In this document: piece by piece, positions 30,091 to 38,728 of the stretch
Numbering within the stretch: position 1 is the stretch's first letter
How the letters are laid out: every line of letters starts with the position of its first letter
Program-made: the position numbers and the translations under genes
Source of the DNA: an uncultured bacterium
GTDB taxonomy: Bacteria > Atribacterota > Atribacteria > Atribacterales > Caldatribacteriaceae
Direction of reading: 5' to 3'
NCBI GenBank assembly: GCA_937139415.1
Contig: CAKZPS010000046.1
Coordinates: 1 to 40,392 of the forward strand
DNA length: 40,392 bases
The notes under the pieces: model-generated
The model's database searches: none
The model's input: the letters and a program-made list of their open reading frames with translations, nothing else
What the model was told of the DNA's origin: nothing

Positions 30091-30486
30091 CTAACGTTTC
30101 GAGAATTGGAACCGAGCTCGGGCGGATCTTTGACCGTACTTTTTCCGTTCTTTCATCCGTGGATCCCGAGTCAATAAACCGGCCTTCTTAAGCGGTTGGC
30201 GTAAGCCTTCATCAACTAGCAGAAGGGCTCGAGCAATACCGTGCGCGACTGCACCAGCTTGACCGCTTAGTCCTCCCCCTTCCACCCGAACCTCGGCATC
30301 AAGCCTCGATTCACGCCCGGTAACCACGAGGGGTTTGACAACCAATATCTGCCAAGAAGGACAAGGAAAATAGTCTTCTACGTCTCTCCCGTTTACGGTA
30401 ATTTTTCCACTTCCCAAGGTTAGCCAAACCTTGGCAACCGCATGCTTTCGCCTACCCGTAGCGTAGTATTTTACTGCCACACCCAC
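30091..30486 (-). CDS. rpsI: Small-subunit ribosomal protein S9 (RpsI)
   Basis: S9 contacts the P-site tRNA with its C-terminal tail. The product shows YYATGRRKHAVAKVWL, GSGKITVNGRDVEDYF, GGLSGQAGAVAHGIARALL, LLTRDPRMKERKKYG and the universal end RARFQFSKR. The frame opens with GTG at 30495, too near the AAGGAG. The GTG at 30486 lies 8 bases from AAGGAG, one base after the rplM stop, and gives 131 residues, so I use it. Confidence 0.97.
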   Translation of the reverse strand: MGVAVKYYATGRRKHAVAKVWLTLGSGKITVNGRDVEDYFPCPSWQILVVKPLVVTGRESRLDAEVRVEGGGLSGQAGAVAHGIARALLLVDEGLRQPLKKAGLLTRDPRMKERKKYGQRSARARFQFSKR

Positions 30487-30487
30487 T

Positions 30488-30931
30488 TTATTCACTCCTT
30501 ATCTCCAAGGGAATCGGATTCTGAGCCACATGAGGATGAGAAGAACCGGGATAGATTTTAAGCTTTCGAATGAGTTTTCTCCCTAAACGATGGTGAGGTA
30601 GCATACCCCAAACCGCTCTACGCAGAACTTCTTCTGGCTTCCTGGCCAGTAAAGACTTTAACGGCTCCTCTCGAAAACCTCCAGGATAACCGGTATGCCA
30701 ACGATACAACTTTTGCTCTGCCTTCTTCCCGGTAACTCGAACTGATCGAGCATTAATGACAATGACAAAATCACCGGTGTCCATAGAAGGGGTATAGAAG
30801 GCTTTGTGCTTACCCAACAAAATCTTGGCAATCTGTGAAGATACCCTCCCCAACACTTGTCCTTTTGCATCAATGATATACCATTTTTTCTCTATTTCTT
30901 TCGCCGATGGAACATAGGTTTTACTTTGCAT
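30488..30931 (-). CDS. rplM: Large-subunit ribosomal protein L13 (RplM)
   Basis: L13 is an early-assembly protein of the 50S subunit. The product carries WYIIDAKGQVLGRVSSQIAKILLGKHK, DTGDFVIVINA, YRWHTGYPGGFRE, VWGMLPHHRLGR and KLKIYPGSSHPHVAQNP, the whole family pattern. ATG at 30931, with GGAGGAG 7 bases upstream, is preferred to the frame opening at 30958. It gives 147 residues. It is always paired with rpsI, as here. Confidence 0.97.
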   Translation of the reverse strand: MQSKTYVPSAKEIEKKWYIIDAKGQVLGRVSSQIAKILLGKHKAFYTPSMDTGDFVIVINARSVRVTGKKAEQKLYRWHTGYPGGFREEPLKSLLARKPEEVLRRAVWGMLPHHRLGRKLIRKLKIYPGSSHPHVAQNPIPLEIRSE

Positions 30932-30997
30932 GCCTTTTCTCCTCCGACTCACACCCACCGTACCAAAGGGTTAAATTGGAACATAAAGACAAATTGA

Positions 30998-31026
30998 ATT
31001 GTAAATAAGGAATAGTGAATTGTCAA
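30998..31026 (-). promoter_or_regulatory. rplM-rpsI promoter
   Basis: On the minus strand, a perfect -35 TTGACA (31021-31026) and -10 TACAAT (30998-31003) are 17 bases apart. Initiation near 30991 gives a leader of about 60 bases before the rplM ATG. That leader could contain an L13 autoregulatory structure, but I cannot demonstrate one. Confidence 0.85.
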
Positions 31027-31089
31027 GGAAATCTTTTAATATTTCGGTTAATGAACTTCGTTCTACGTATCTCTTCATCAAACTTATGA

Positions 31090-31119
31090 AAAGATTGTCA
31101 AAGATTATCAAAGATTATA
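31090..31119. repeat. Three tandem 10-base repeats upstream of the rplM promoter
   Basis: Three head-to-tail units read aaagattgtc, aaagattatc and aaagattata on the plus strand, without gaps. A 10-base period puts each unit on the same face of the helix. The array starts 63 bases upstream of the rplM -35 element. It may be a binding site for a regulator, an AT-rich UP-like element, or chance. Confidence 0.7.
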
Positions 31120-31208
31120 TCTCGGGAAAAGGAATCTGTCTCAGGATGAGGCAAATAACCCACGTTTTCGATAACCCTAAGGTATTCCCCAAGCGTTGCT
31201 TTTCCACG

Positions 31209-31258
31209 AAAAAGCTTCCCTTGAAGCAAAGAAAACTCTTAGCACCTCTTCAGAGGAG
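31209..31258 (-). terminator. Two terminator-like hairpins after the FGGY kinase gene
   Basis: On the minus strand the first element is GCTCCTCTGAAGAGGTGC, an imperfect stem with CCTC/GAGG core, followed by AAGAGTTTTCTTTG. Directly after it, GCTTCAAGGGAAGC (31214-31227) forms a 5-bp stem with a 4-base loop followed by TTTTT (31209-31213). Each is weak alone, but together they fit a tandem terminator about 90-130 bases after the kinase stop. Confidence 0.5.
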
Positions 31259-31345
31259 CACCGAATTGTATTTTTCACTCTCTTTGGTATTCACCAATCG
31301 TGTCTTGCCCCCTCCAGAGTTTCTCAAAGCACTCTACGCATTTTC

Positions 31346-32899
31346 CTAAAAGCTACTCGTGTGCGTCGAAATCTCATGCATAATATCTTTCAACTGGAAG
31401 TAACAACGCAGATACTTATCATAATAGAAACGATACGTTTCATGATGATTTCGGTTGGGATAAATCTGGCCTGAAATTTGCACCATTTTGAGAGTGGCTT
31501 CGGGAACACTGTCATAAAATCCCACCCCCACCGCGGCATAGATAGCAGTTCCCAAAGTACTTGCTTCTTCAACTGTAGTTAAGTAAATAGGAATATTGGT
31601 AACGTCAGCGTGGATTTGTAACCACAGCTTACTCCGCGTTCCGATACCACTCACATACATCTCTTGAACTTCGAAACCGCTTTTGGCTAAAGTTTCCAAA
31701 ATGTGGTAGGTTCCATACGCAGCACTTTCATAAATTGCCCGGAGAATGTGAGCTTTGGTGTGACTGAGTGATAAACCTAAAACCGTCCCCCGAGCTAAAG
31801 GGTCCTGGTAGGGACTCCGATTCCCTTGAAAATAATCGAGCACAATAAGTCCTTCAGAACCAGGGGGAATTTGAGCTACAATCCGATCTAAAACATCAAA
31901 AACGCTCTCCTTGAGTTCACAAGCACCTCCACACTCTTCTTGGGCAAAATGGTCCACAAACCACTTCACCACCGATCCGGTAGCGCTTTGGCCTCCTTCA
32001 AGAATCCACATATTGGGTAAAACCGCTTGATAATACGGCCCCCATATTCCTGGACTGAAAATGGGATGTTCAGAAACTGCAAGATGACATGTAGAAGGAC
32101 CGATGACCATGGCTAACCTCTGGGGATGTACGACATCTAATCCTACCATTGCAGCATACGCATCAATACCACCTTGAATAACCGGAATTCCGGGCACAAG
32201 ACCTAAGTCATAGGCCGCCCTTTTCGTCAACTCTCCCACCTTACCTGCTACAGGAACGAGTTCTCTTGGCCACTTTTGCAAAAGCTCTTCAAAGTTGAGT
32301 TCCCGCAAGAGAGAAATTGGCCATCCCTCCTCCGTAGGACAGTAATTCCACTTACAAATAGCGTTATTCAGCGAGGTAACCCATCGATCAGTTAACTTAA
32401 AAACAATCCAATTTTGCGACTCTACGAAATAATCAGCATTAGCGAAAACATCAGGGAGGTTTTCTCGGAACCATAGCGCCTTGGGAATCATCCATTCCGG
32501 TGATTCGTTTCCTCCGGCGTATTTGAGGATGGAATTGTTCGTGGCATTAATGCGCTCCGCCTGATCAAAAGCTCGAACATCCATCCACAAAATCGCCCGA
32601 TATTTGGGGTTGCCAAATCGATCCACCGGCAAAACCGTACAAGAACTGGCACTCACGCTTATTCCTGCAATGTCTTCCGGTCGAATTTCCCCCTCAAAGA
32701 TGCAACGCCTTACCGTATCCTGCGTTGCTCTCCACCAATCATTCGGATCTTGTTCCGCCCACCCTGGGCGAGGATGATATTCAGGATAAGAATAAAAAGA
32801 AAGAGCAACGACATTTCCCCGAGCATCAAAAATCCCACTGCGCAGACCCTGAGTACCAACGTCGATACCCAAAAAATAAGGTGGTTTATTATTAGCCAT
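31346..32899 (-). CDS. FGGY-family carbohydrate kinase, D-ribulokinase-like
   Basis: This 517-residue protein phosphorylates a sugar or polyol with ATP. The N-terminal FLGIDVGTQGLRSGIFDARG is the phosphate-1 motif, and the general base is likely the Asp in GGIDAYAAMVGL. ILWMDVRAFDQAERIN, the ESPEWMIPKALWF segment, GPSTCHLAVSEHPIF and the stretch GIWGPYYQAVLP...EGGQSATGSVVKWF resemble the D-ribulose kinase group rather than xylulokinase (XylB) or glycerol kinase. The substrate is not certain. ATG at 32899 follows an excellent AGGAGGAGGAG. The gene stands alone, divergent from the Mut7-C gene by 37 bases, with no transporter or isomerase beside it. Confidence 0.85.
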   Translation of the reverse strand: MANNKPPYFLGIDVGTQGLRSGIFDARGNVVALSFYSYPEYHPRPGWAEQDPNDWWRATQDTVRRCIFEGEIRPEDIAGISVSASSCTVLPVDRFGNPKYRAILWMDVRAFDQAERINATNNSILKYAGGNESPEWMIPKALWFRENLPDVFANADYFVESQNWIVFKLTDRWVTSLNNAICKWNYCPTEEGWPISLLRELNFEELLQKWPRELVPVAGKVGELTKRAAYDLGLVPGIPVIQGGIDAYAAMVGLDVVHPQRLAMVIGPSTCHLAVSEHPIFSPGIWGPYYQAVLPNMWILEGGQSATGSVVKWFVDHFAQEECGGACELKESVFDVLDRIVAQIPPGSEGLIVLDYFQGNRSPYQDPLARGTVLGLSLSHTKAHILRAIYESAAYGTYHILETLAKSGFEVQEMYVSGIGTRSKLWLQIHADVTNIPIYLTTVEEASTLGTAIYAAVGVGFYDSVPEATLKMVQISGQIYPNRNHHETYRFYYDKYLRCYFQLKDIMHEISTHTSSF

Positions 32900-32936
32900 A
32901 TACTCCTCCTCCTACCTCGTGGTACAATACCATTGA

Positions 32937-33482
32937 ATGGAAACGCCAAGGTTTATTGTTGATTGCATGTTAGGAAAGTTAGCTCGTTGGCTTCGTATTA
33001 TCGGATATGACACTAAATACTTTTCTCGTCTTGAAGACCACAAATTCATTGCTATTGCCCGTTTCGAGAATAGAACCTTGCTGACTAGGGATCGAGGCCT
33101 TTTTGAGCGGGCCAAGGAAATTACGTATTTTGTGCACACTGAAGGCATCGAACCACAACTCCAGGAAGTTATAACCCACTTCAAACTTTCTCCTCGTTTT
33201 TCTTCTTCTCGTTGCCCTTCTTGCAACGAAATACTTTTCACCATCTCCTCCCAAGAAGCAAAAACTCGAATCCCCCTCTTTGTATATCTCAGTTTTCAGG
33301 AATTCAAACAGTGTCCCCGGTGCCACAAAATTTACTGGCCAGGAACCCACTGGCAAAAGATTGTCCAATTCTGCCAGGAATTCCTGGCACCACACCATCA
33401 ACAGTCCAACAACACCGCTACTCCCGGCAATTCCCTACCTTCCACAAATTCTAAGGATGCTCCTCCTCCTGTAGAAATATGA
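32937..33482 (+). CDS. Mut7-C RNase-like PIN-fold protein with zinc ribbon
   Basis: The only plus-strand protein gene in the window (181 residues). Residues 1-85 match the Mut7-C domain: [21 protein letters not shown] with an acidic Asp9, [12 protein letters not shown] with Asp52 and YFVHTEG. This part is PIN-like and presumed to be a nuclease fold. Two CxxC pairs, CPSC at 93-96 and CPRC at 126-129, form a zinc ribbon, as in the family. The last 28 residues are Ser/Asn/Pro-rich and lie antisense to the pgk 3' end over 85 bases. That tail is probably not functional. ATG at 32937 has no ribosome-binding site, but a TACAAT (32923-32928) would put the transcript start close to the ATG, so it may be leaderless. 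The biological role is unknown. Confidence 0.8.
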   Translation: METPRFIVDCMLGKLARWLRIIGYDTKYFSRLEDHKFIAIARFENRTLLTRDRGLFERAKEITYFVHTEGIEPQLQEVITHFKLSPRFSSSRCPSCNEILFTISSQEAKTRIPLFVYLSFQEFKQCPRCHKIYWPGTHWQKIVQFCQEFLAPHHQQSNNTATPGNSLPSTNSKDAPPPVEI

Positions 33483-34609
33483 GTAATGCGTTTTTCCACC
33501 CCTGCTTTTTTGACCGCTGCAATGGTATCTCCCCCACCAATCACCACTATCGCACCACTTTCAGCTACCTTTTTGGCAATTTCTACCGTTCCTCTGGCGA
33601 AGGTTTCCACCTCGAAAAGTCCAAGAGGACCGTTCCAAAAGATGGTTTTTGCAGTAGTAATTTCTTTTCCAAACTTTTCCATCGTTTTCGGTCCGATATC
33701 AAAACCACCCATGTCGTGCGGGATTTGATTCCACGCTACCACTTTTGTTTCTACATTTTCTTTTCCTTCCCGAGCAACCACAAAGTCATCGGGAAAAACA
33801 ATGTTAACCCCTTTCTTTTGCGCTGCCTCTAAAATGACTTTGGCCTCTTCAATCATGCCCTCCTCAAGAAGAGAAAGACCGACTTCATATCCCATTGCTT
33901 TAATAAACGTATAGGACATACCACCGCCGATGAGTAAAGCATCCACTTTTTCGAGGAGTTTTTTGATGACTCCAATTTTGCTCGAGATCTTTGCTCCGCC
34001 CAAAATGGCCAAAAATGGTCTCACGGGATTATTCAAACGTTCGCCTAGGGCTTCCAATTCCTTTTCCATGAGAAAACCAGCGTAAGCGGGAAGGAAACGA
34101 GCAACCCCAGCAGTAGAAGCGTGAGCACGGTGAGCTGTACCAAAAGCGTCATTCACGTAAATATCAGCGAGGCGAGCCAAAGCACGTGCAAAATTTTCAT
34201 CGTTTGCTTCTTCTTCGGCATAGAAACGAACATTTTCTAAAAGTAATACCTCTCCCTCGGCAAGATTCTTAACCATTCCCTCAACTGCCTCACCAACGCA
34301 ATCATTGGCTTTATAAACTTTCCTTCCCAAAAGCTTTTCTAACCTCTCTGCTACCGGGTCCATGCGGAATTCATCCTTAGGTTTTCCCTTAGGACGTCCG
34401 AGATGCGAGACCAAAATCACCTTGGTACCTCGTTCGAGGAGATAGGTTATGGTTGGCAAGCTCTCCACGATCCTCGTGTCATCGGTAATACGCCGTTCTT
34501 CATCTAAGGGAACATTAAAATCAACCCGAACCAAAACCCTCTTGCCTTTGAGTTCACTTACTGGAATATCTCTGACCGTCTTTTTATTCAATTCCCTCAC
34601 CTCCGTCAT
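33398..34609 (-). CDS. pgk: Phosphoglycerate kinase (Pgk)
   Basis: Pgk makes ATP from 1,3-bisphosphoglycerate in glycolysis, or runs in reverse in gluconeogenesis. The 403-residue protein shows [92 protein letters not shown] and [11 protein letters not shown], and ends with [18 protein letters not shown] at 34609 overlaps the CBS gene as ATGA. It is the last gene of the murJ-lepA-hemW-rhomboid-CBS-pgk unit, and its 3' end overlaps the convergent Mut7-C gene by 85 bases. Gap and tpi are not adjacent. Confidence 0.97.
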   Translation of the reverse strand: MTEVRELNKKTVRDIPVSELKGKRVLVRVDFNVPLDEERRITDDTRIVESLPTITYLLERGTKVILVSHLGRPKGKPKDEFRMDPVAERLEKLLGRKVYKANDCVGEAVEGMVKNLAEGEVLLLENVRFYAEEEANDENFARALARLADIYVNDAFGTAHRAHASTAGVARFLPAYAGFLMEKELEALGERLNNPVRPFLAILGGAKISSKIGVIKKLLEKVDALLIGGGMSYTFIKAMGYEVGLSLLEEGMIEEAKVILEAAQKKGVNIVFPDDFVVAREGKENVETKVVAWNQIPHDMGGFDIGPKTMEKFGKEITTAKTIFWNGPLGLFEVETFARGTVEIAKKVAESGAIVVIGGGDTIAAVKKAGVEKRITHISTGGGASLEFVEGRELPGVAVLLDC

Positions 34610-35040
34610 TTATTTTCCATAAGAATTTGCAGGAATTTTCCCCTACTTATCGTACCGACCACCTTATTCTCCTTAATCACCGGTACAAGTTCTAACTTGG
34701 TCCGAAGGAGAAGATCCAGGACATCCTCCAAACTTTCATCTGCTTCCAAATAATCGAAATCCTTTTCCAAAAATTCGGAAACTTCTCGATGAGCGTACTC
34801 TTTGAGTTTCTCGCGAATGGTAACAAAAACATTTCCCGATAAGGCAACTTCTCGTTGAGATTCCTCAATCAACTGTTGAAAGAAATTTCGTAGCAAAAAA
34901 TAACCTATCGGTCTCTGTTCTAAATCAACGACCACCACTTCGTGGATTTTTCTTCGGGACAAAAACTGCAAAACGTCGCTAATGGAATCAAAATCATTCA
35001 CTGAGAAAATCTCTGAAGACATAATTTCTTCAGCTAACAC
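34606..35040 (-). CDS. Small CBS-pair protein coupled to pgk
   Basis: The 144-residue protein is a pair of CBS motifs. The first runs from [20 protein letters not shown] to [20 protein letters not shown] (about residues 5-50). The second is in [19 protein letters not shown] and [17 protein letters not shown] (about 95-140). A charged helix separates them. CBS pairs bind adenine nucleotides and often gate enzymes, but free-standing proteins such as this have varied roles. GTG at 35040 has AAGGGGGAG upstream. The stop overlaps the pgk start by 4 bases, which suggests linked translation and perhaps a nucleotide-sensing role near glycolysis; this is inference. Confidence 0.8.
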   Translation of the reverse strand: MLAEEIMSSEIFSVNDFDSISDVLQFLSRRKIHEVVVVDLEQRPIGYFLLRNFFQQLIEESQREVALSGNVFVTIREKLKEYAHREVSEFLEKDFDYLEADESLEDVLDLLLRTKLELVPVIKENKVVGTISRGKFLQILMENK

Positions 35041-35074
35041 TCTAACTCCCCCTTATTGCTTCGAATTTCTCCCT

Positions 35075-35758
35075 TTACCAATATATTCGACGATAAAAGA
35101 AAGCCGAAACAATTTTACTCCATAATACCCCTACAATAAACCCGCCTAAATGGGCAAACCATGCCACCCCACCATAGGTGGGTGCTGCCAAAGAGAAAAG
35201 CGCGTAAACAACTTGCAAAAAGACCCAGAAACCAAGTAAGGTGACCGCCGAAACTCGAACAAATTGTACAAAAAATCCCCAAAAAACCATCACAATGACA
35301 CGAGCATAAGGAAAGAGAATGAGATACCCCCCCATTACTCCCGCAATCGCTCCGCTTGCACCTACCGTCGGTGTTAAAGAATCGAGAAAAATTCCCGCAT
35401 GGAGTAAACCAGCTACAAGACCACACACGAGATAGAAGAAGAGGAAATGAACATGGCCTAAAAAGTCTTCTACGTTATTCCCAAAGATCCATAAGTACAA
35501 CATGTTGAAGAAGAGATGAGGAAAATTGCCATGGACAAACTGGGAAGTAAAAAGAGTGAGAAAAGGAGGGAAACTTCCTTGAAGGGGATGTACTTTTCCC
35601 CATAGAAAAGCCGGCACCAAACCCACGCGAAAGAAGAAAGCTTCTGAAGAAAGACCCCCCAAAATTTGATAGAAAAAGATAATCCCATTGAGCCCGATCA
35701 GGGCAACAGTAACTATCGGAAACCGACGCGTTGGTAATTCATCTCGTACCGGAATCAT
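35075..35758 (-). CDS. Rhomboid-family intramembrane serine protease
   Basis: This 227-residue membrane protein cleaves substrates within the bilayer. The N-terminus IPVRDELPTRRFPIVTVALI matches the common bacterial rhomboid start. TFTSQFVHGNFPHLFFNMLYLWIFG includes the HxxxN motif (typical tail of TM2). The catalytic Ser135 sits in PTVGASGAIAG and His203 in WFAHLGGFIVG. About six transmembrane helices are visible. There is no strong ribosome-binding site before the ATG at 35758, 22 bases after hemW. Substrates cannot be predicted. Confidence 0.9.
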   Translation of the reverse strand: MIPVRDELPTRRFPIVTVALIGLNGIIFFYQILGGLSSEAFFFRVGLVPAFLWGKVHPLQGSFPPFLTLFTSQFVHGNFPHLFFNMLYLWIFGNNVEDFLGHVHFLFFYLVCGLVAGLLHAGIFLDSLTPTVGASGAIAGVMGGYLILFPYARVIVMVFWGFFVQFVRVSAVTLLGFWVFLQVVYALFSLAAPTYGGVAWFAHLGGFIVGVLWSKIVSAFFYRRIYW

Positions 35759-35780
35759 GGATTAAAAATACCATAAACCG

Positions 35781-36926
35781 TTACGCTGAATCAATAAGCT
35801 CGGCACATACTTGGTTAGCCAGTAAAAATCCTTTTGGAGAGAGACGAAGGTATCCATCCACCTCTACAAGCCAACCTTCCTGTATTAACCTCTCGATAAT
35901 GCGGTGCTTCTCTTTTCTCTCAATTTTTCCCCATGCATACAGGAACTCCCGAGGGATTCCCTCGTTTTTGCGTAAACTCAATACAATTTTCTCTCCTAAC
36001 TTTCGTGAAGGAGAGAGGGATTCCTCAAAAACGATCGGCAATTCCCCTTTGGCAAGGCGTTGGCGATAATTCTTCAAAGAGGAGGTATTTTTTCGTCTCT
36101 TCCCTGAAATATACGACCAAGCCGAAACACCTAAACCAAGATATTCATCGTTGTTCCAATAGCGGAGATTGTGATGACACTCGAAGCCCGGCCGAGCAAA
36201 ATTCGAGACCTCATAATGGTGATAACCTTCCTTCTTTAATCTCCGCACGATCCACTCCCATACCAGCGCTTCGAATTCTGGGGAAGGAAAGAGGCGTGGA
36301 TGTTTCTTCCAAAAGGCGTACAAGGGGACCGAAGGATGGAGAGTGAGATTGTAAATGGAAAGATGAGGAGGGTCGAATTCAAGCGCTTGTTCCAATTCCC
36401 TTTGCCAAAGGTCAAGACTTTCACCGGGCAATCCATACATCAAGTCGATACTCCAAGAGCTAAAGGTCTTTCGAACTTCGGCAAATAAATCGGTCAAGAA
36501 ATGAAGGGAAACCCATCTTCCCAATATATTCAATCTCCAGTGATCGAACGATTGTACTCCCACGCTCACTCGGTTGATTCCTATCTTCTTGAATGCCGTG
36601 AGCTTTTCGATATCGAATCCTTCCGGGTTTATTTCTATGGTAATTTCAGGTAAATCACGGAAGGGAAAAAACTTTTTCGCTTCCTCAAGGAAAAGAGCAA
36701 AATCACCTGCTTCAAAGAGTGACGGCGTACCTCCCCCAAAATAGACTGTGAGAAGCTCTCGTCCCTGAAGAACATTTTTTTCCATCTGCAAAGAGAGCTC
36801 TCTCTGTAAGAGAGCTAAGTACGCCTGGTGTTCGGTGCGGGAGGTGAGAGGGTAAGAGACAAAATCACAATAGCGGCAACGTTTCTGACAAAATGGAAAA
36901 TGAACATAGAGAGAAATCGAAATCAT
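35781..36926 (-). CDS. hemW: Radical SAM heme chaperone HemW
   Basis: HemW (formerly called coproporphyrinogen III oxidase-like HemN) inserts heme into membrane proteins. The 381-residue protein has the radical-SAM cysteines Cys13, Cys17 and Cys20 in [14 protein letters not shown], followed by [64 protein letters not shown] and [19 protein letters not shown]. Four-iron cluster binding is assured by the motif. ATG at 36926 overlaps the lepA stop as ATGA; the lepA-hemW order is widespread. Annotation as HemN would be wrong, since HemN has an extra N-terminal segment and a fourth cysteine. Confidence 0.93.
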   Translation of the reverse strand: MISISLYVHFPFCQKRCRYCDFVSYPLTSRTEHQAYLALLQRELSLQMEKNVLQGRELLTVYFGGGTPSLFEAGDFALFLEEAKKFFPFRDLPEITIEINPEGFDIEKLTAFKKIGINRVSVGVQSFDHWRLNILGRWVSLHFLTDLFAEVRKTFSSWSIDLMYGLPGESLDLWQRELEQALEFDPPHLSIYNLTLHPSVPLYAFWKKHPRLFPSPEFEALVWEWIVRRLKKEGYHHYEVSNFARPGFECHHNLRYWNNDEYLGLGVSAWSYISGKRRKNTSSLKNYRQRLAKGELPIVFEESLSPSRKLGEKIVLSLRKNEGIPREFLYAWGKIERKEKHRIIERLIQEGWLVEVDGYLRLSPKGFLLANQVCAELIDSA

Positions 36927-38728
36927 GGTTCACTCTTCAAAACGGCCAAAAAAGCCTCCTGAGGGATGCGAACTTTCCCAATGGCTTTCATACGTTTTTT
37001 ACCCTCTTTTTGTTTTTCCAGCAATTTCCGCTTGCGGGTAATGTCCCCCCCGTAACATTTCTGCAAGACGTCTTTCCGGAGAGCGGGGATATCCTCACGG
37101 GCAATAATTTTGCCCCCAATGGCTGCCTGGATTGAAACCACAAAGAGTTGACGAGGAATAAGGTTTTTGAGTTTACCGACTAAGTAGCGGGCGCGATAAT
37201 AGGCATTATCCTGCGCGGAAATAAAAGAGAGCCCATCAACACGTTCCCGATTCACGAAAATATCTACCCGGACCAAGCGAGCAGGACGATACCCTACAAA
37301 TTCGTAATCTAAACTGGCATATCCCCGACTTAAAGCCTTGAGTCGATCATAAAAGTCAAGAAGAATTTCTGCGAGAGGCAACTCATAGGTCAAAAGAACA
37401 CTATTTTCTTCCAAAAAAATCATATCTTTAAAGGTACCTCGTCTCCCTTGGCAGAGCTCCATAATTCCCCCTAAATATGCCGAAGGAACGATAATTTTTA
37501 CCTCCACGTAAGGCTCTTCGGCTTCTTCTATTTCCCCTGGGGAAGGAAAATCCCGAGGAGACTTTATCTCCAGTACCTCTCCGCGTTTATCCAAAACGCG
37601 ATATACGACATGAGGAGCAGTGGCCACTACCTCTACAGAAAATTCTCGCTCGATCCTCTCCTGAATAATCTCCATGTGGAGTAAACCCAGAAATCCGCAG
37701 CGAAATCCAAAACCTAATGCCTCTGAAAAATCGGCCTCAAAATGCAAAGAGGCGTCGTTCAACTGTAATTTCTCCAATGCTTCCTTTAAATCTTCATAAC
37801 GTTCACTATCCACAGGATAGAAACCACAGAAAACCATAGATTTAGCCTTACGATAGCCAGGAATAGGCTGCGAAATTGGATGATCAGCTGAGGTAATGGT
37901 GTCTCCTACCCGACTATCTTGGATATTTTTCATGTTACACACAATGTATCCAACTTCACCTGGTCCTAAGCATTCAACTTCCTGCATCTCCGGAGTAAAA
38001 ACACCAACGCCCAACACCTCAAACTCTCTCTTGGTAGAAAAAAACAGGATGCGCATTCCTCTGCGAATCTCTCCATCTACAACTCGGATGAAAGGCAAAA
38101 CACCACGATATGGATCATAAAGAGAATCGAAGATCAAAGCTTTGAGATGAGGAGTTTTCTCTCCTTGAGGAGGAGGAATATATTCAATAATTCGTTCTAG
38201 GAGTTCTTCTACTCCAGTGCCATGTTTCGCGCTTACTAAGGTTATCGGAAGATGGTTACTCCCTAAAATGGTTTCTATCTCCTTCTCCACCCGTTCTACG
38301 TTGGCGGCCGGAAGATCAATCTTGTTGATTGCCGGGAGGATGACCAGTCCTTGAGCGAGAGCAACCTGGGCATGGGCTAAAGTTTGTGCTTCCGCTCCTT
38401 GAGAAGCATCAACTAAAAGCAACGCTCCCTCACAGGCAGCTAAACTTCGAGAAACTTCGTAGCTAAAGTCAACATGTCCAGGAGTGTCTATGAGATTGAA
38501 GAGAAACTCTCGTTTTTGTCCGGGAGAAAAATACTGCAAGCGTACTGCTTTCGCCTTAATGGTAATTCCTCTTTCGCGCTCAAGATCCATACGATCCAAA
38601 AATTGTTCCCGCATTTTCCCTTTTGGAATGGCATGGCAAATCTCAAGAATCCGATCTGCCAAAGTTGATTTTCCATGATCGATGTGAGCAATAATGGCGA
38701 AGTTTCTGATCCAGTTCATGGATGACAT
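36923..38728 (-). CDS. lepA: Elongation factor 4 (LepA)
   Basis: EF4 is a ribosome-binding GTPase that acts in subunit biogenesis and on stalled or back-translocated ribosomes. The 601-residue protein has [13 protein letters not shown] at 11-23, DTPGHVDF with the canonical histidine, NKIDLPAA, and the EF4-specific C-terminal domain ending [27 protein letters not shown], the [14 protein letters not shown] region and QGRRG are also seen. The ATG at 38728 has GGAGG 10 bases upstream and lies at the murJ stop. The next ATG, 3 codons in, is an alternative. Confidence 0.96.
   Translation of the reverse strand: MSSMNWIRNFAIIAHIDHGKSTLADRILEICHAIPKGKMREQFLDRMDLERERGITIKAKAVRLQYFSPGQKREFLFNLIDTPGHVDFSYEVSRSLAACEGALLLVDASQGAEAQTLAHAQVALAQGLVILPAINKIDLPAANVERVEKEIETILGSNHLPITLVSAKHGTGVEELLERIIEYIPPPQGEKTPHLKALIFDSLYDPYRGVLPFIRVVDGEIRRGMRILFFSTKREFEVLGVGVFTPEMQEVECLGPGEVGYIVCNMKNIQDSRVGDTITSADHPISQPIPGYRKAKSMVFCGFYPVDSERYEDLKEALEKLQLNDASLHFEADFSEALGFGFRCGFLGLLHMEIIQERIEREFSVEVVATAPHVVYRVLDKRGEVLEIKSPRDFPSPGEIEEAEEPYVEVKIIVPSAYLGGIMELCQGRRGTFKDMIFLEENSVLLTYELPLAEILLDFYDRLKALSRGYASLDYEFVGYRPARLVRVDIFVNRERVDGLSFISAQDNAYYRARYLVGKLKNLIPRQLFVVSIQAAIGGKIIAREDIPALRKDVLQKCYGGDITRKRKLLEKQKEGKKRMKAIGKVRIPQEAFLAVLKSEP

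Larger units (their letters stand above)
30932..31345. other. Gene-free 414-base region between rplM and the FGGY kinase
   Basis: No convincing coding frame exists on either strand. From right to left it holds the 3' side of the sugar kinase gene, two small hairpins with T-tracts (31209-31258), a triple 10-base tandem repeat (31090-31119), the rplM promoter (30998-31026) and a leader of about 60 bases. The remaining 90 or so bases near 31120-31208 contain no recognised RNA family. The 109-codon plus-strand frame across it lacks a ribosome-binding site and a protein-like composition. Confidence 0.6.

Noticed and set aside
31090-31119. CRISPR-like repeat array
   Set aside because: Units are 10 bases, contiguous, with no spacers.
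31020-31349. Plus-strand 109-codon frame in the gene-free region
   Set aside because: It spans the rplM promoter, has no ribosome-binding site and no recognisable domain.
35781-36926. Classification as coproporphyrinogen III oxidase HemN
   Set aside because: The short N-terminus and the CxxxCxxC placement fit HemW; the HemN-specific segment is missing.
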